Both the position numbers and the translations under genes were made by a program. The notes beneath the pieces were generated by a model, which saw nothing but the letters and a program-made list of their open reading frames with translations, ran no database searches and was not told where the DNA came from. Shown here piece by piece: positions 1 to 10,434 of a stretch of 64,000 nucleotides of DNA. Numbering within the stretch: position 1 is the first letter of the stretch; every line of letters starts with the position of its first letter. This stretch comes from Psychrosphaera algicola (lineage in GTDB: Bacteria > Pseudomonadota > Gammaproteobacteria > Enterobacterales > Alteromonadaceae): positions 2,418,001 to 2,482,000 of the forward strand of contig NZ_JAQOMS010000002.1 of the NCBI RefSeq assembly GCF_028401425.1, written 5' to 3'.

Positions 1-14
1 ATTTATGAACCACC

Positions 15-33
15 AATGACAACGCTGTCTATT
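15..33. promoter_or_regulatory. LacI-type operator, second copy
   Basis: Half-sites AATGACA and TGTC flank a CG centre: the stretch AATGACAACGCTGTC is identical over 15 bases to the reverse complement of the palindrome at 8383-8400, and one extra T then precedes the final ATT. It lies about 130 bases upstream of the haloperoxidase-like gene at 163. CG-centred palindromes are typical LacI-family operators. That the regulator at 8623 binds here is an inference. The extra T could be an indel error. Confidence 0.5.
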
Positions 34-162
34 ATCACAACGCATTCTCAGATTGATGGATAAGTTAGTAAAGAAAGTCAAGCTACGGCTTTTATATTAA
101 CTCCGCGTTGTATACCTGAGGCGATTAGCGTCTCTGAATAAATACATTTTGGGTATAGTAGT

Positions 163-2137
163 ATGAAAAACAAATATAGCCTTAAGCTAATAACCACGTT
201 AATTCTCGCTTATGTTATTACAGCATGTACCAACAGTGATGATCCTAAAGTCATCCAGGAAGTTGAACTGACTGCTGAACGTGACGGCCATTCTGTTGCT
301 AGATTATGGAATGAAGTCGTGCTCGATGCCATTCGCAACGATTATGCCCGCCCAACGGTTCATGCCAGAAACCTATTTCACATTTCATCAGCGATGTATG
401 ACAGTTGGACCGCATACAGAAAAACTGAGACACCACTGCTTTTTGGCCAATCACTCAATGGCTATAACTGCAATAAAACCGATTTTGATGTGCCAGTCGA
501 TACCTTACCGGCTCAAGAAAAAACCATAAGTTACGCCACATTTAGCCTGTTGAAGCATCGTTTTGCGACGTCCCCTAGTGCTGGTTTTACTCTACATCAA
601 GCTGAGGAACTTATGGTTGAGCTCGGTTTTGATTCAACATTTACATCCATCGATTATCAAAATGCCACAGACCCAGCGGCTGCGCTTGGTAATTACATTG
701 CAAATTGCTATATCGAGTTTGGTTTAACTGACGGCTCTAACGAACAAAATGACTACGCAAACACTGTCTACAAACCAGTCAATGCCGACATAAAATTAAA
801 TTACGAACTCGCTGGTAACCCGGACATTACAGACTTAAATCGTTGGCAACGAATTGCATTGGAGAATTTTATCGACCAATCGGGGAATTTAGTCACCGAC
901 ATTCCAGATTTTTAGGCGCTGAATGGGGCAAGTCGTGCCATTTTCATTATCTGAAAATGACAAACAAGTTTTTCAACGTGATGGTTTTGATTACCAAGTA
1001 TTTCATGACCTGAGTGTACCGCCATTAATTGATAACGAATTATCCGACGAGTACAAATGGGGCTTTGCTCTAGTTGCGATTTGGTCAGGACATTTAGATC
1101 AAAGTGATGATGTTATGTGGGATATTTCTCCGCGTAGCTTAGGGAACATAAACTCATTTCCAGAAAATTTTGAAGACTTTGACCAATTTTACTCATTGGT
1201 TGATGGAGGTGACGCAAGTCAGGGTTATTCCATTAACCCAGCAACTGGCAAGGAATATGAAGAACAACTTGTACCAAGAGGCGATTACGCACGAGTATTG
1301 GCAGAGTTTTGGGCGGACGGGCCAAAATCTGAAACGCCACCTGGGCATTGGTTTGTCATTCTAAACTCAGTCAGTGACCATCCACTTATGGAAAAGCGCT
1401 GGGCTGGAGAAGGCGACATTTTGGGTAATTTGGAGTGGGATATAAAGACCTACTTTGCAATGGGTGGAACCATGCACGACGCTGCTGTTACTGCTTGGGG
1501 TGTAAAAGGCTGGTATGACTATATTCGTCCAGTGTCAGCAATTAGAGCAATGGCCGACTTAGGCCAAAGTACCGACCCTTTGCTACCTTCTTATCACAAA
1601 AATGGACTACCTTTAGTACCTAATCACATTGAATTGGTAAATGCTGGTGATCCACTTGCAGGCGACAACAACGAACACATTGGTAAAATCAAATTGTATG
1701 CATGGCGCGGACCGGCTTATATTGAATCGCCGGCAACCGATCAAGCTGGTGCGCAATGGATATTGGCGGAACACTGGTGGTCATATCAACGTCCATCATT
1801 TGTTACACCACCGTTTGCCGGTTATGTGTCTGGCCATTCAACATTTTCCAGAGCAGCAGCAGAGTTAATGACCTTAGTCACGGGAAGTGAATATTTCCCG
1901 GGCGGGATGAGCGAATTCAAAATTAAGGCCAATGACTTTTTAGTGTTTGAACAAGGCCCGAGTGTAGACATGACTCTTCAATGGGCAACTTATCAAGATG
2001 CATCGGATCAGTGCAGTTTATCTCGCATTTGGGGTGGAATTCATCCACCAGCAGATGATTTACCTTACCGTAGAATGGGTATGAAAATTGGTCCTGAGGC
2101 ATTCAATAAAGTGCAATCGATGTTTAACGGAAACTAA
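163..2137 (+). CDS. Vanadium-dependent haloperoxidase-family lipoprotein (frameshifted)
   Basis: About 658 residues once the frame is restored. The N-terminus is a lipoprotein signal with a VITAC lipobox (Cys22), so the protein should be anchored in the outer or inner membrane. The three vanadate-pocket motifs of the haloperoxidase/PAP2 fold are present: YDYIRP (Arg near residue 455), GYVSGHSTFS (His near 558) and SRIWGGIH (final His near 627). Family members oxidise halides with peroxide; some relatives are phosphatases, so activity and substrate are not proven. The frame breaks twice within about 20 bases (near 911 in a T run and near 930); restoring one base at each gives the motif DFLGAEWG followed by VVPFSL. 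The next gene starts immediately after the stop, indicating an operon. The ribosome binding site is weak. An operator-like palindrome lies upstream at 15-33. Confidence 0.85.
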
Positions 2138-3817
2138 ATGATGAAAAACCAGTTACTGTTTAGTCCTATAATCATTTTTACAATACTTGCCTTATCTGGC
2201 TGTGGTGGAAGTGATTCTTCATCTACAAATAACAAGCCAGTTGTTGAAGAAGACAAACAACAAACTGTTGTACTTTCCTTTTCAGATGCCACATCAACGA
2301 CGGGGATTTCACTATTTCATGCTAATCGATTTGGTTCTAATCCAACGATGCCCTCAATGTTTGCTGCAGGGGTCGCAACGGAAGACTATGATAATGACGG
2401 CGACTTAGATTTTTACTTAATTGCCGGTGAATCAGGCACCAACAAACTTTATCAAAATCAAGGCAATGGCAGTTTTATCGATGTGGCTGAAACCGCAGGT
2501 GTCGCCATTGAAGGTGTCAAAGGCAGTGGCCCCGTGTTTGCTGATTTTGACGGTGACGGCTTGCTCGACCTATTTATCGGTTCAGTTGATTACGACCCGA
2601 TATTTGTATTTCAAAACATCGGCAATGGTCAGTTTAAAGATGTTACGACTGAAACCGGATTGGTATTAACCGCAGCCAACACAGTTTCAGTGACAGTGGG
2701 CGATATCGATTTTGACGGTGATTTAGACTTATTTATGAGTCACTGGGGCCACGATATCGATGACGGTGACAGTCTAGAGTTAATTTGGCGTAACGACTCT
2801 AATGTCGGCGACATTAAGTTTGTTGATATTAGTAATTCTATGGGACTTAACGACGCCTATTTTAACCAATTTGATACTGAGTCTAATCCTGATGGCGAAG
2901 AAGATTCTTCATTTGTGCCAAGTTTGTCCGACATCGACAATGACGGTGATTTTGACCTACTACTGGTCTCAGATTACGGCTTAACCAAACTGTTTCGCAA
3001 TGACAACGGCACATTTAATCAAATTATTAGTGACGCGTTAATCGACCAGTTTGGAATGGGTTCAGCTATTGCCGATATCGATAATGACGGCGACATGGAC
3101 TGGTATGTCACGAGTATTGCTGAACGGGAATACGACGGCGAGGACAAAAACCCAACTGCAGGTTACCGCGGCAATACCTTATATTTAAACGACGGTACAG
3201 GTAACTTTGCCAATGCGTCGGCAAGTAGAAAAGTTGCTGACGGCGGCTGGGGTTGGGGTGCGTGTATTGCTGACTTTAATAACGATGGTTTTCCCGATAT
3301 TTATCATGTAAATGGTTGGGGTCAAAATGGACAGTTATTTTCAATGTTTCAACAAGATGAATCACGACTGTTTATCAATAATGGTGATAATACGTTTAGC
3401 GATATCGCAGCAGTTTCTGGTGTTAATGACACAAATCAAGGGCGAGGATTAAGCTGTAACGACATGGATAACGACGGAGATATCGACATTGTCATATCCA
3501 ATAATCAAGGCCCGGCAAAGTACTACAAAAATGAACTGACCACAGGTCATAGTTACCTTAAAATTAGATTAAAGGGTAAAAACCCTAATACCGCAGCGAT
3601 TGGTGCTCGGGTTCAAGTAACTACGACTGACAACCTAGTTCAAACTAAAGAAGTCAGACTGGACAATAATTTTGTGTCACAAAACGCCAACGAACTGCAC
3701 TTTGGTTTTGGTCAATACAATGGCCAAGTTATTATCGACGTTACTTGGCCTGACGGCTCTATAACCCAGCAAAAAGGCGTTAACCTCGGACAAGTTCTTG
3801 TTATAACTAATCAGTAA
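2138..3817 (+). CDS. FG-GAP/VCBS repeat lipoprotein with ASPIC/UnbV domain (CRTAC1-like)
   Basis: 559 residues, intact. The start has a lipoprotein signal ending ALSGC (Cys22). From about residue 83 to 460 there are seven calcium-binding FG-GAP-type motifs, for example DYDNDGDLD, DFDGDGLLD, DIDNDGDFD and DMDNDGDID, which should fold as an integrin-like beta propeller. The last ~90 residues match the ASPIC/UnbV domain (GARVQV, then VTWPDGS). The ATG directly abuts the stop codon of the haloperoxidase-family gene, so the two are probably co-translated. A surface or periplasmic partner, scaffold or substrate-binding role for the upstream enzyme is an inference; no catalytic motif is visible. Confidence 0.85.
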   Translation: MMKNQLLFSPIIIFTILALSGCGGSDSSSTNNKPVVEEDKQQTVVLSFSDATSTTGISLFHANRFGSNPTMPSMFAAGVATEDYDNDGDLDFYLIAGESGTNKLYQNQGNGSFIDVAETAGVAIEGVKGSGPVFADFDGDGLLDLFIGSVDYDPIFVFQNIGNGQFKDVTTETGLVLTAANTVSVTVGDIDFDGDLDLFMSHWGHDIDDGDSLELIWRNDSNVGDIKFVDISNSMGLNDAYFNQFDTESNPDGEEDSSFVPSLSDIDNDGDFDLLLVSDYGLTKLFRNDNGTFNQIISDALIDQFGMGSAIADIDNDGDMDWYVTSIAEREYDGEDKNPTAGYRGNTLYLNDGTGNFANASASRKVADGGWGWGACIADFNNDGFPDIYHVNGWGQNGQLFSMFQQDESRLFINNGDNTFSDIAAVSGVNDTNQGRGLSCNDMDNDGDIDIVISNNQGPAKYYKNELTTGHSYLKIRLKGKNPNTAAIGARVQVTTTDNLVQTKEVRLDNNFVSQNANELHFGFGQYNGQVIIDVTWPDGSITQQKGVNLGQVLVITNQ

Positions 3818-3830
3818 TCTAGGTGCTACG

Positions 3831-3893
3831 TAATAGGTAATAGGTAATAGGTAATAGGTAATAGGTAATAGGTAATAGGTAATAGGTAATAGG
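3831..3893. repeat. Nine tandem copies of TAATAGG
   Basis: Nine perfect head-to-tail copies of the heptamer TAATAGG fill the convergent intergenic space between the FG-GAP gene and the halogenase gene. The repeat starts 14 bases after the FG-GAP stop. Because the unit holds stop codons, the array terminates translation in several frames. Function is unknown; copy number is likely variable by slippage. Confidence 0.95.
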
Positions 3894-3910
3894 CACTAGA
3901 ATCTGGATGG

Positions 3911-3928
3911 TAGGGGCTTAAGCCCCTA
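3911..3928. other. Perfect 18-base palindrome in convergent intergenic region
   Basis: TAGGGGCTTAAGCCCCTA is a perfect inverted repeat (stem with TTAA at the centre) between the TAATAGG array and the end of the halogenase gene. It resembles a transcription terminator stem for the convergent genes, but neither strand has a T run immediately after it, so terminator function is uncertain. Confidence 0.6.
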
Positions 3929-3942
3929 ACTGAAAAACGTCA

Positions 3943-5494
3943 TTAGATTAATGACATTTTATGTGGCCACTTGTCGCCATATATGGATTGTAAATACTGG
4001 TTGTGTTGCGGAAAAACATCTGCCACTAATTGCTCACAATAACCACGGGATTTTTTATAGTCCAATACGGGTTTCGCTGCAGGCGCAACTTGCTCTAATT
4101 TAGTTGTAAATCGACCCACCCCCATAAGTAAAACATACCAAGATGGTCTTAGATAAACGAGACCATCATCTAACTCGTTTAAAACTGACTCGAAGTCACC
4201 ATTGTCATCCCACACCTTCAACAGTCGTTCTAATCGCTTGGATTTCAATGCATTACGGCAATCTGCCCAGTACGCAGAGTCGTCACGACTATTTGTTACG
4301 TAGTGAGTCACAATGTAATCTCGAATACCTTCCATCATTTTATTAACATTGCTGTTAAAGCTCTCTTGCGCGGCTAACTGACAGCGTTGTTTGTTAGGGA
4401 GTTATGTTCACTATGCACATAATGTTCGATAAAATTATCTATGGTGTATTGCACTAACATCAGTGCAGTAGCCTCAAGCGGTTCGATAAAACCTTGAGAC
4501 AATCCCACTGCCAGACAATTGCCTTTCCAATGATGTTCTATTCGGCCAATTTTCATTTTTAGGCGGCGAGCTTTTATCTCGGGTTTATCTTCAATGCCTA
4601 AGTGTGCTCGAAGTTCTTGTTCTGCATCGTCGTCTGAAATGTATTTGGAGCTATAAACATAACCGTTACCATAACGATTGGTCAACGGTATTTGCCACGC
4701 CCAACCACATGTCAGCGCGCTTGAGCGAGTCTGGGGTGTGATAGGCTCATCGAGGTTCAAATCTGTCGCTATGGCAATTGCAGAGTCATTAAACAGGTTG
4801 TCTTCATAGGATATAAAAGGTTCTGCCAATGCCTGTTGCATTAATAAACTTCGGAATCCTGTGCAGTCGACATAGACCTCAGCAGTATGACTTCCCGCAT
4901 TAGACTGAACAGAATTGATATTCAAATTATCATCAACAATGACGTTTTCAATATCGGCTACGATATGTGTTAACCCAAGACCAATGGCGCGTTTTTTTAG
5001 ATATTCGCCCAATAATCCAGAGTCAAAATGGTAACCATAATCAATATTTAGGTCGGGGTATTTATTAGAGATTGGCGCAGAACAATCACGTGCCATTTGG
5101 GCTGTGACAAAATAATGATCTGGGTGGGCATTCGCCTCAACACCTGATTTTTGTAATTTGGCGTTATGAAAAAATGGTTCGCCAGACTCAATGTCCAGCT
5201 CTGAAAAAATGGATGAAAATATTGTTCATGCCCTTTGCGTGTGGACCAGTTTGGAAAACTTATTCCAACCTTATAAGTCGCATTACATTGAGGCATCCAA
5301 TCACTGTCTTTAATGCCAAGTTGGGCGAAAAAGTGTTTTAAATAAGGTGTCGAACCCTCGCCAACGCCAATGATCCCGACATTATCTGATTCTATTAAGG
5401 TTATATGTGTTTTTGGCCAACGATGCTGAAACATATTTGCCGCCATCCAGCCCGCCGTGCCACCGCCACAAATTAAAATAGATTTAGGATCCAA
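3943..5494 (-). CDS. Flavin-dependent tryptophan halogenase family protein (frameshifted)
   Basis: About 517 residues after repair, the normal family length. Visible motifs: the FAD-binding CGGGTAGWMAA at residues 9-19; GVGEGSTPYL near 43-52; YKVGISFPNW near 75, whose lysine aligns with the catalytic Lys79 of PrnA; and the signature GWAWQIP near 264. Family members use FADH2 from a partner reductase, oxygen and halide to halogenate aromatic substrates; the substrate here is unknown and many homologues beside TonB receptors have no assigned substrate. Two frame breaks (A run at 5204-5209, and near 4387) are each repaired by one added base. The start is TTG with GAGGT about 7 bases upstream. 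It lies downstream of the TonB receptor on the same strand, separated by a strong hairpin. Confidence 0.85.
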
Positions 5495-5515
5495 GGTACT
5501 ACCTCATAAAAATGA

Positions 5516-5541
5516 AAAGGCCAATCAAGTGATTGGCCTTT
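5516..5541 (-). terminator. Rho-independent terminator after the TonB receptor
   Basis: A 12-base perfect stem (AAAGGCCAATCA and its complement) with a tiny loop, followed on the minus strand by TTTTCATTTTTA. It sits between the receptor stop (5573) and the halogenase start (5494). Partial readthrough could set the receptor-to-halogenase ratio; the halogenase may alternatively have its own promoter. Confidence 0.8.
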
Positions 5542-5572
5542 AATGCTATGTTGGAGTTGGTATTAATTCAAA

Positions 5573-8323
5573 TTAAAATTTGAAGTTTGCACCAACGTAG
5601 AAGCGACGACCATTTTGGCTTTCAGTCGATACAACTTTTGTACCTGTGTACTGATAGCCAGCCACATCACCGTCATTAATTAAGTAGTTGTTAAATGACT
5701 CATCCGTCAAATTAACCACTTCAAATTTAACTGTGATGTTTTCTGAAACGTCATAGCTGATTTGCGCATCCATTTGACTAGTTGCGTCACGGAATGTTGG
5801 ACCAAATTCAGTTTGCGTTGTGAAATACTCACTACGGTAGTTGTAGTTCAAACGTGCGCTATATGTATCCGTTTCGTAGAACACACCTAAGTTATATGCA
5901 TTTTCAGAAACGTCTGGGAACTGAACGCTACCATCAACCATAGTTACGTTACCATCACCGTCGACTTCAGCAGATGTATATTTACCTTCCGATGCGTCAA
6001 CAAACGTATAGTTAGCAAAACCACCAAACCCATTATCGAAAATATGTTGGACTTGTAGTTCAAAACCTGAATAACTAGAGCTGTCACCGTTATCTGGGCT
6101 ATTCAATTGGTTGTATTGAACACCGTTGATTTCTTTTTGGATGACATTGTTGAATTGGAAGTCAGTAATATCTTTATAGAAATACGTTGCAGCCAACAAC
6201 GATGATTCAGTGAAGTAATATTCCATACCTAAGTCATACGACGTCGCTTTAGTCGGTTTTAAATCTGGGTTACCAGCATCACCACGACCTGTTTCAGGCG
6301 TTAAGTTAAATGCAGGTGCCATAGAGAAAGGCGAAGGTCGAGATATTGTTTTAGATGCCGCAGCACGTAACAATAAATCGTCAGACAAAGTATAAGTAAC
6401 ATTAACACTTGGTAATAAGTTGCTGTAACTGTTATCTATGGCAACAGCTGTTGCTGACGCGTCATAACCGTTTGAAGTCGCATCAGTGCTAACATAACGA
6501 ACACCGAAGTTACCACGGAAATTATCACCTTCAAAGTTTGCCATGGCGTACAATGAAGTGATTGTTTCTTCAATGTTAAACGAAGCTAACGGTTGGAATT
6601 GATCGCGATTCAAACATGTTGTACCTGCATCAACTAACGCAGATGTACAAGCAGGTTGAGCATACAAAGCGTCAAACATTTTAGAGCGGTCTGGATCAAA
6701 ATACGTCTGGCTTTGTAACGAGTTACCCGCATGTTCAATGTTAAGTAGGTCTCCTGACCAAAAATCAGACACAGGGCCTAAACTACCTGCACCCCAACCA
6801 GCAAGGTTAGACAAGTTGTCTTGATGACGCTCTTGTTCAAAACTACGGTCTTTAATTTTACCGCCAAATTTAACTTGATTGATTAGACCTAATTCTAGAT
6901 CCATCGTTACGTCAACTTGTGCGTAATTTTCTGAGTCGGTAACTTCATTGTACTGGTTGAAAATACCACCCAAGTACATTTGGTCTGTTGGGTTAGACAT
7001 CCAAGGGTTTGCCCGTTCGAAGTCAATCGCAGGACCATGTGATGAAGGATTTGGATTATCAAAGATAATACCAGCGCGAGAATCTAGTGGATCTGCCCAG
7101 AATTCAGTAAAGAAGTCATAAATATCGCCTTTACCCGTTGTTGTACCGGCTTGGAAATGCACTTGACCAAAATCAGCTTCGTAGTTCACTTCAAAATCAA
7201 GTACCTGAGTACCCATTTTTGAACCATCACGATAGATATTATCGTAAGCTAAGAACTGAGGAACCCATCCGCCTTGAGCCGGGTCGCCGTAATATTCAAG
7301 ATGCGTTAAATAACCACCAGATGTTGTACCTTCGCGAGCATAATCATCACCTACAGCGATACCACGGAAAGGAATACCAATCATATTTGAGTTTACGTTT
7401 GACGCTTCCATTTCAGAAAATAAGTAATGAACACTTACATCAAGTTGATCGGAAAGCATCCATTGAGCCGTCATATCAAAGTTTACACGTTCGCGGTCTT
7501 GTTTAAATACCGCAGAACCTACACCCCAAGGAGTTGAGCCTTGTTCTTGTGGCGTGTCGTTTTTAGGTGGTGTAACCGCGATTCTCGCAATACTAGGGGC
7601 CAAACCAACCAAAATCAGACTCTTGAGAATGACGTTCTACTGTTCTGTTTTGTATTGCCGCTGAAACGTTAATACCAAATGTTTCGTCTTCATTTAACCA
7701 AGCGGTTACGATTGAAGCACTTGGATCCCATTCGTCAGGAAGTTCAGAGTACTGCATATCGACAGAACCAGCGATTGTGCCTGACTCCATTTCTAATGGT
7801 TTGCGAGTATTAACGATTACCGTACCACCAAGCGCACCTTCTTCGATATCGGCTTGTGGCGATTTGTAAACTTCAAGGCCACCAACCATTTCTGATGCTA
7901 ACATTTCAAAGTTGAAGTTACGGCCAGTATTGTTTAGTACAAACCACTGAGCAGTACCAACACCTTGACCATTCAATAATGTTACGTTTTGGTTAGGGGT
8001 AAAACCACGAATTGTTACGCCTTCGCCTTCACCAAAGTCACGGCTAACAGTTACACTAGAATTCGAGATAACGTATCTGCAACGTTTTTATCAGGGAATT
8101 TACCGATATCTTCCGGTGTGATTGTATCTACAATTGCCATTGCAAAACGTTTTTGATTTAAGTTTTTCTTAGTACTGGCACGAATACCACGTATTTGAAT
8201 AACTTCAACATCGTCGTCAGCTTTTACTTGTTCATCAGCTTCTGCGGCTGTAACTGCTGTAGCAGTAAGTGAACTAGCGATTGCCAACGCTAATGCGGAT
8301 AGTTTAAGACGAGAATTTTTCAT
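5573..8323 (-). CDS. TonB-dependent receptor (frameshifted)
   Basis: Outer-membrane active transporter of about 917 residues. Signal peptide at the start (MKNSRLKLSALALAIASSLT), then the plug domain with VIQIRGIRAS, a block DTITPEDIGKFPDKNVADTL, and VEGALGGT-like plug motifs (EEGALGGTVIVNTRKP); the long beta-barrel ends in NFKF with the terminal Phe expected of outer-membrane barrels. The style is that of the Xanthomonas/Caulobacter-type receptors used for carbohydrates or other large nutrients; the ligand is unknown. Frame breaks lie near 8061 (one C missing, giving RIPSVTVSRDFGEGEG) and near 7596 (one extra C). The start at 8323 is chosen because GGGAG lies 6 bases upstream and the signal peptide follows. 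An operator palindrome is 60 bases upstream, shared with the divergent LacI gene. Confidence 0.9.
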
Positions 8324-8382
8324 AATGGCTCCCAAGCTCATCAATATTGTTGTTGTTTTTTAGTACACTAACTTTTATTTAA

Positions 8383-8400
8383 AATGACAGCGTTGTCATT
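8383..8400. promoter_or_regulatory. LacI-type operator between receptor and regulator
   Basis: AATGACAGCGTTGTCATT has 7-base inverted arms around a central CG, the classic LacI-family operator form. It lies 60 bases upstream of the receptor start and about 220 bases upstream of the lacI start, in the divergent promoter region, consistent with repression of the receptor and possibly of the regulator itself. A half-site-like CGTTGTCA occurs at about 8570-8577 just before lacI. Binding is inferred. Confidence 0.75.
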
Positions 8401-8622
8401 AAACTAATACAAGATTATTTAAAAGGCAATCGTATTTACAAAAAATAGTTCATTTTTTACCACAAAAAACCACATCTGTTTGTATTTATTAGCATTTAAG
8501 TTTTATAAAATATTTACACTTTCAATCAAAAACCAAATAAATGAACAATAAAACATCAAAATTGGCTATCGTTGTCAGACTCCACTGTGCTAGTCTTAGC
8601 TTGCAATCAGAGGAATCACTTA

Positions 8623-9640
8623 ATGAAAATAACTATTAGCGAAGTTGCAGAAAAAGCAAGCGTGTCAATCAAGACTGTTTCGCGTGTCATTAATAACGAA
8701 CAAGGTGTCCGTCAGGCCACTAAAGACAAAGTACAAGCAGCAATGGCAGAGTTAAACTACCGTCCGAGTCAAGCGGCCCGTAGCTTAGCTAGCACTCAAT
8801 CGTTTGAGATAGGCTTTATATACGACAACCCTAATGCGTATTACATAATCGATATGCAAAATGGTATTTTGGATGTTTGTCGTGAACAAAACTTTGAATT
8901 GCTGATCCACCCCTGTGACGCCCACGCACCTAATATAATTCAAGAGATTTTACGCTTAGTAGCACGCTCAAACCTTGATGGTTTGGTATTGACGCCTCCT
9001 CTTTCTGAAAATCAAAAGCTAATTTTCGAACTTCAAAAAAAGGCGTGAAGTTTGTTCGAGTCATTTCAGGGAAAGGCTCATTAGAGCAAGCAAACCAATG
9101 CGTTTATGTTAATGACCGAGCGGCAAGTTTATCTATCACTGAGTACTTAATTGATTTAGGACATAACGATATTGCGTTTATTTGTGGTGACCCTGAACAT
9201 AAGTCGAGTCATGAACGTTTAGAAGGTTATCAACAAGCTTTAAAACAACGTGGGATCTCGGTCAAACCGAATTTTATTGTCGACGGTGAATACTCATTCG
9301 AATCAGGTGTAAATGGAGCTAAACAACTGCTCACGTTGAAAAAATGCCAACCGCCATCTTCGCAAGTAACGATGAAATCGCAGCAGGTGCATTATTTGCG
9401 TGTCGATTAGAAGGTATCGATATTCCGAACCAAATTTCTATTGTTGGATTCGAAAACAGTCCATTCTCTAGACAAACTTGGCCTAAGCTAACAACAGCAG
9501 AGCAGCCGACATCCTTGATTGCAAAATCCGCAACTGAATTGTTACTTAAGCAGATCCGAAACCAAGTTATTGAAGATGTTATTGAGTTTAATCCAACTTT
9601 ACTGGTTAGAGATTCAACAACGGCGTTTAGTCCTAAATAG
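8623..9640 (+). CDS. LacI-family transcriptional regulator (frameshifted)
   Basis: About 339 residues after repair. N-terminal LacI helix-turn-helix: TISEVAEKASVSIKTVSRVI, with NYRPSQAARSL as the hinge helix near residue 48-58; then a periplasmic-binding-protein-like sensor domain (IGFIYDNPNAYY, HNDIAFICGDPEH, IFASNDEIAAGAL, GFENSPFSRQTWPKLTT). The start at 8623 is preceded by AGAGGA. Breaks: A7 near 9034-9040 (one A missing gives LQKKGVKFVRV) and A6 near 9340 (one A missing gives LKKMPTAIF). It is divergent from the TonB receptor, with a CG-centred operator between them, so it most likely controls receptor and halogenase in response to a small ligand, probably a sugar or derivative. Confidence 0.88.
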
Positions 9641-9648
9641 CATCGCAT

Positions 9649-9677
9649 AAAAAAGGCGTCTGATAGACGCCTTTTTT
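9649..9677. terminator. Bidirectional terminator, lacI / LysE-type gene
   Basis: A 13-base perfect stem with A6 on one side and T6 on the other around GGCGTCT, loop GAT. It ends the LacI gene on the plus strand and the LysE-type exporter gene on the minus strand. Confidence 0.9.
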
Positions 9678-9700
9678 AACATTAAAACTCCCGCTACGCC

Positions 9701-10293
9701 TTATTCCATAATGACTGGGAACAAAGACAATATCAGTAACGTCGCCATCGAGTAATTAAACACTTTCAATTTGACAGCGCTAGTCAAAAATTGTTGAAGT
9801 CGGTCTCCAACAACGACCCAAACCGTAATCGACGGCAAATTAATGGCCGCAAAAATTAATGACACCCAGATTACAGATATTAAGTCTCGTTCGGGCGCAT
9901 AAACACTAATTGCACTTAACGCCATGGTCCAGGCTTTTGGATTAACCCATTGGAATAAGACAGCTTGCATAAAGGTCATTGGCTTAACACTACCACTTTC
10001 TCTCGCGACAGCATTACCAGAACGCGCGATTTTTACAGCAAGATAAGACAAATAGACAATACAAAACCATTTTAGAACAACATAGCTTTGCGGCACCATG
10101 TCAAACAGTTGAATTACACCAATCCCCACTAAAAACACCATCAAAGTAAAACCACTGGCGACACCTATCATATGTGGTAACGTTCTGCGCCAGCCAAAGT
10201 TCACTCCTGAACTTAATAACATTAAGTTGTTGGGACCTATGGGGTGATTGACGAAACAAACGCAAAAAGTGCCAACGTCATTAACGTTTCCAT
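9701..10293 (-). CDS. LysE/RhtB-family amino-acid exporter (frameshifted)
   Basis: About 197 residues, the family's usual size, with six likely membrane segments. The N-terminus METLMTLALFAFVSSITP and the following PNNLMLLSSG, after one base is restored in a C run near 10240, give the LysE-family entry motif. A QWVNPKAWTMAL motif lies in the middle. The start at 10293 has GGAGC 6 bases upstream. Members export amino acids or homoserine-type compounds from the cytoplasm; the substrate is not readable here. It is divergent from an Lrp/AsnC regulator, a common arrangement in which the regulator controls the exporter. Confidence 0.85.
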
Positions 10294-10434
10294 TTGAGCT
10301 CCATTTTAAATTAGGACGTTTTTCACTTGCTCAGCATCGTTCTGTTCAAGTGATTCTGAATTAGTAGTTTACTGCGCTTCCAATCGAATTAAATTGCGTT
10401 TATTGTTTGTATAAAAGACAAATTGCAATTAATC

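Noticed and set aside
163..2137. Programmed frameshifting in the haloperoxidase, receptor or mre genes
   Set aside because: Breaks occur at about one per 1.2 kb in unrelated genes and need bases added at random homopolymers; no consistent slippery site or stimulatory structure is present.
3831..3893. TAATAGG array as a CRISPR array
   Set aside because: The units are 7 bases with no spacers; this is a simple tandem repeat.
5573..9640. Decay of the receptor/LacI locus into pseudogenes
   Set aside because: Break density is the same as in essential genes of the window and the repaired proteins keep all key motifs.
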